The notes under the pieces: model-generated
Told to the model about the DNA's origin: nothing
What the model saw: only the letters and a program-made list of their open reading frames with translations
The model's database searches: none
Shown here: positions 20,449-20,931 of the stretch, piece after piece
Position numbering within the stretch: position 1 is the first letter of the stretch
Layout of the letters: every line of letters begins with the position of its first letter
From: a virus
Strand: one strand, 5' to 3'
Virus record (IMG/VR): IMGVR_UViG_3300035698_035316
Coordinates: 1-20,931 of that record
Length of the DNA: 20,931 nt
Position numbers and translations under genes: made by a program

Positions 20449-20931
20449 ATGCAGGAAGTTTTAGGAGTTATTGCAGTATTGGTAGTAGCAGTTATGGGAT
20501 TTTGGATGTTTAAAAAATATAAATCTACACCAGAAGAAACAAAAGATACAAGTATTGATTTATTTGAAGTATTAAATGATATCAATTTTGCAGTTCGTTG
20601 TTCAACAACAAATAAAGAAGTTTTAACGGTATTAGAAGATTTAGTTGATTCTTCTGCAACTTTATATGATAAACTACTTGAAATTGATGATGGTAACACT
20701 ATTCTTGGACCAAAATTTCAATTAGTTCACATGGTAACGGAACATTTATCACCATACGTAAATAAATATATTGAAACGTTAACGGTTTCAGACCGAATTG
20801 ATGATGACGAATTTATCAGTTCATTAGAAACCATTAAAACTGATGTTGACAAAACATTGAGATTTATCAATGATGGAAAATTGAAAGATTTTGAAATGAA
20901 TCATCAATTTATCGCAATTAAATATAATTAA
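20449..20931 (+). CDS. N-terminally membrane-anchored helical protein, unknown function
   Basis: I choose the ATG at 20449, which follows GGGAG (20438-20442) at 6 bases; a TTG at 20425 lies upstream of that site. The 160-residue product has one N-terminal hydrophobic helix (about residues 4-21, LGVIAVLVVAVMGFWMF) followed by KKYK. A predominantly helical acidic domain (residues 35-160) is presumably cytoplasmic by the positive-inside rule. The TAA is the last codon of the window, so the gene is complete. No family is recognised. Its own sigma-70-like promoter suggests early or constitutive phage expression. Confidence 0.6.
   Translation: MQEVLGVIAVLVVAVMGFWMFKKYKSTPEETKDTSIDLFEVLNDINFAVRCSTTNKEVLTVLEDLVDSSATLYDKLLEIDDGNTILGPKFQLVHMVTEHLSPYVNKYIETLTVSDRIDDDEFISSLETIKTDVDKTLRFINDGKLKDFEMNHQFIAIKYN

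Noticed and set aside
1-20931. CRISPR arrays, tRNA or rRNA genes, insertion sequences, integrase or lysogeny genes
   Set aside because: None seen on either strand. The only short tandem repeats are the A/T promoter repeats and the two coding repeats, without spacer structure. No transposase or integrase motif was found.

Overview
This window is part of the genome of a strictly lytic, AT-rich, T4-like phage (Caudoviricetes with a T4-type replisome). The diagnosis rests on a set of T4 core genes close to T4 size. They are clamp-loader large subunit gp44, a gp62-like small subunit, DnaB-type helicase gp41 (fractured), family B DNA polymerase gp43 (895 residues after intein removal) and large terminase gp17 (607 residues). 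T4-style late promoter boxes (TATAAATA) sit in front of packaging or structural-type genes, and near-consensus sigma-70 promoters sit in front of the other blocks. The host is a bacterium using sigma-70-type promoters and AAGGA-type ribosome binding sites. The sequence does not identify it further.

Layout. Positions 1-132 hold the tail of a membrane protein gene. A sigma-70 promoter with 10-bp-phased A/T repeats (131-206) drives a rightward block to about 4982. That block encodes a RelA/SpoT-type HD hydrolase, an N-formylglutamate amidohydrolase-like enzyme, an acetyltransferase-like protein, gp44, an Acb1-like 2H phosphodiesterase, a small membrane protein and an AAA+ ATPase, and it ends at a hairpin (5005-5033). 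A one-gene rightward unit follows (5135-5437), then two leftward unknown genes (6385-5572). The consensus promoter at 6493-6521 starts a second rightward operon (6574-10341): a small basic protein, the gp62-like subunit, a four-helix membrane protein, a DHH phosphoesterase, a potassium channel with an RCK domain, and a zinc-finger protein. Positions 10342-10700 hold what looks like a broken gene. The replication block 10805-17559 contains the helicase in two pieces, a nuclease between them, a DUF3310-like protein and the polymerase. Late-type genes close the window: an acidic/basic repeat protein (17623), a small GH108-like fragment (18244), leftward terminase (20327-18504) and a membrane-anchored protein (20449-20931).

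Two things stand out. First, both central replication enzymes are interrupted by inteins at catalytic motifs. The helicase is broken inside its P-loop (GIGK^S) by an atypically split intein whose N-part is only 38 residues, with a freestanding nuclease gene overlapping both halves. The polymerase has a contiguous endonuclease-free intein in motif C (DTD^S). Replication should therefore depend on one trans-splicing and one cis-splicing event. The general 'fractured gene' arrangement is known from environmental phage data, but this exact case deserves testing.

Second, the accessory genes share a signalling theme: an alarmone-hydrolase-like HD protein, an Acb1-like anti-CBASS candidate, a DHH phosphodiesterase and a K+ channel with a cytoplasmic regulatory domain. 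I infer a toolkit for disarming host nucleotide signalling and altering membrane potential. The domain identities are read from sequence; the joint role is a hypothesis.
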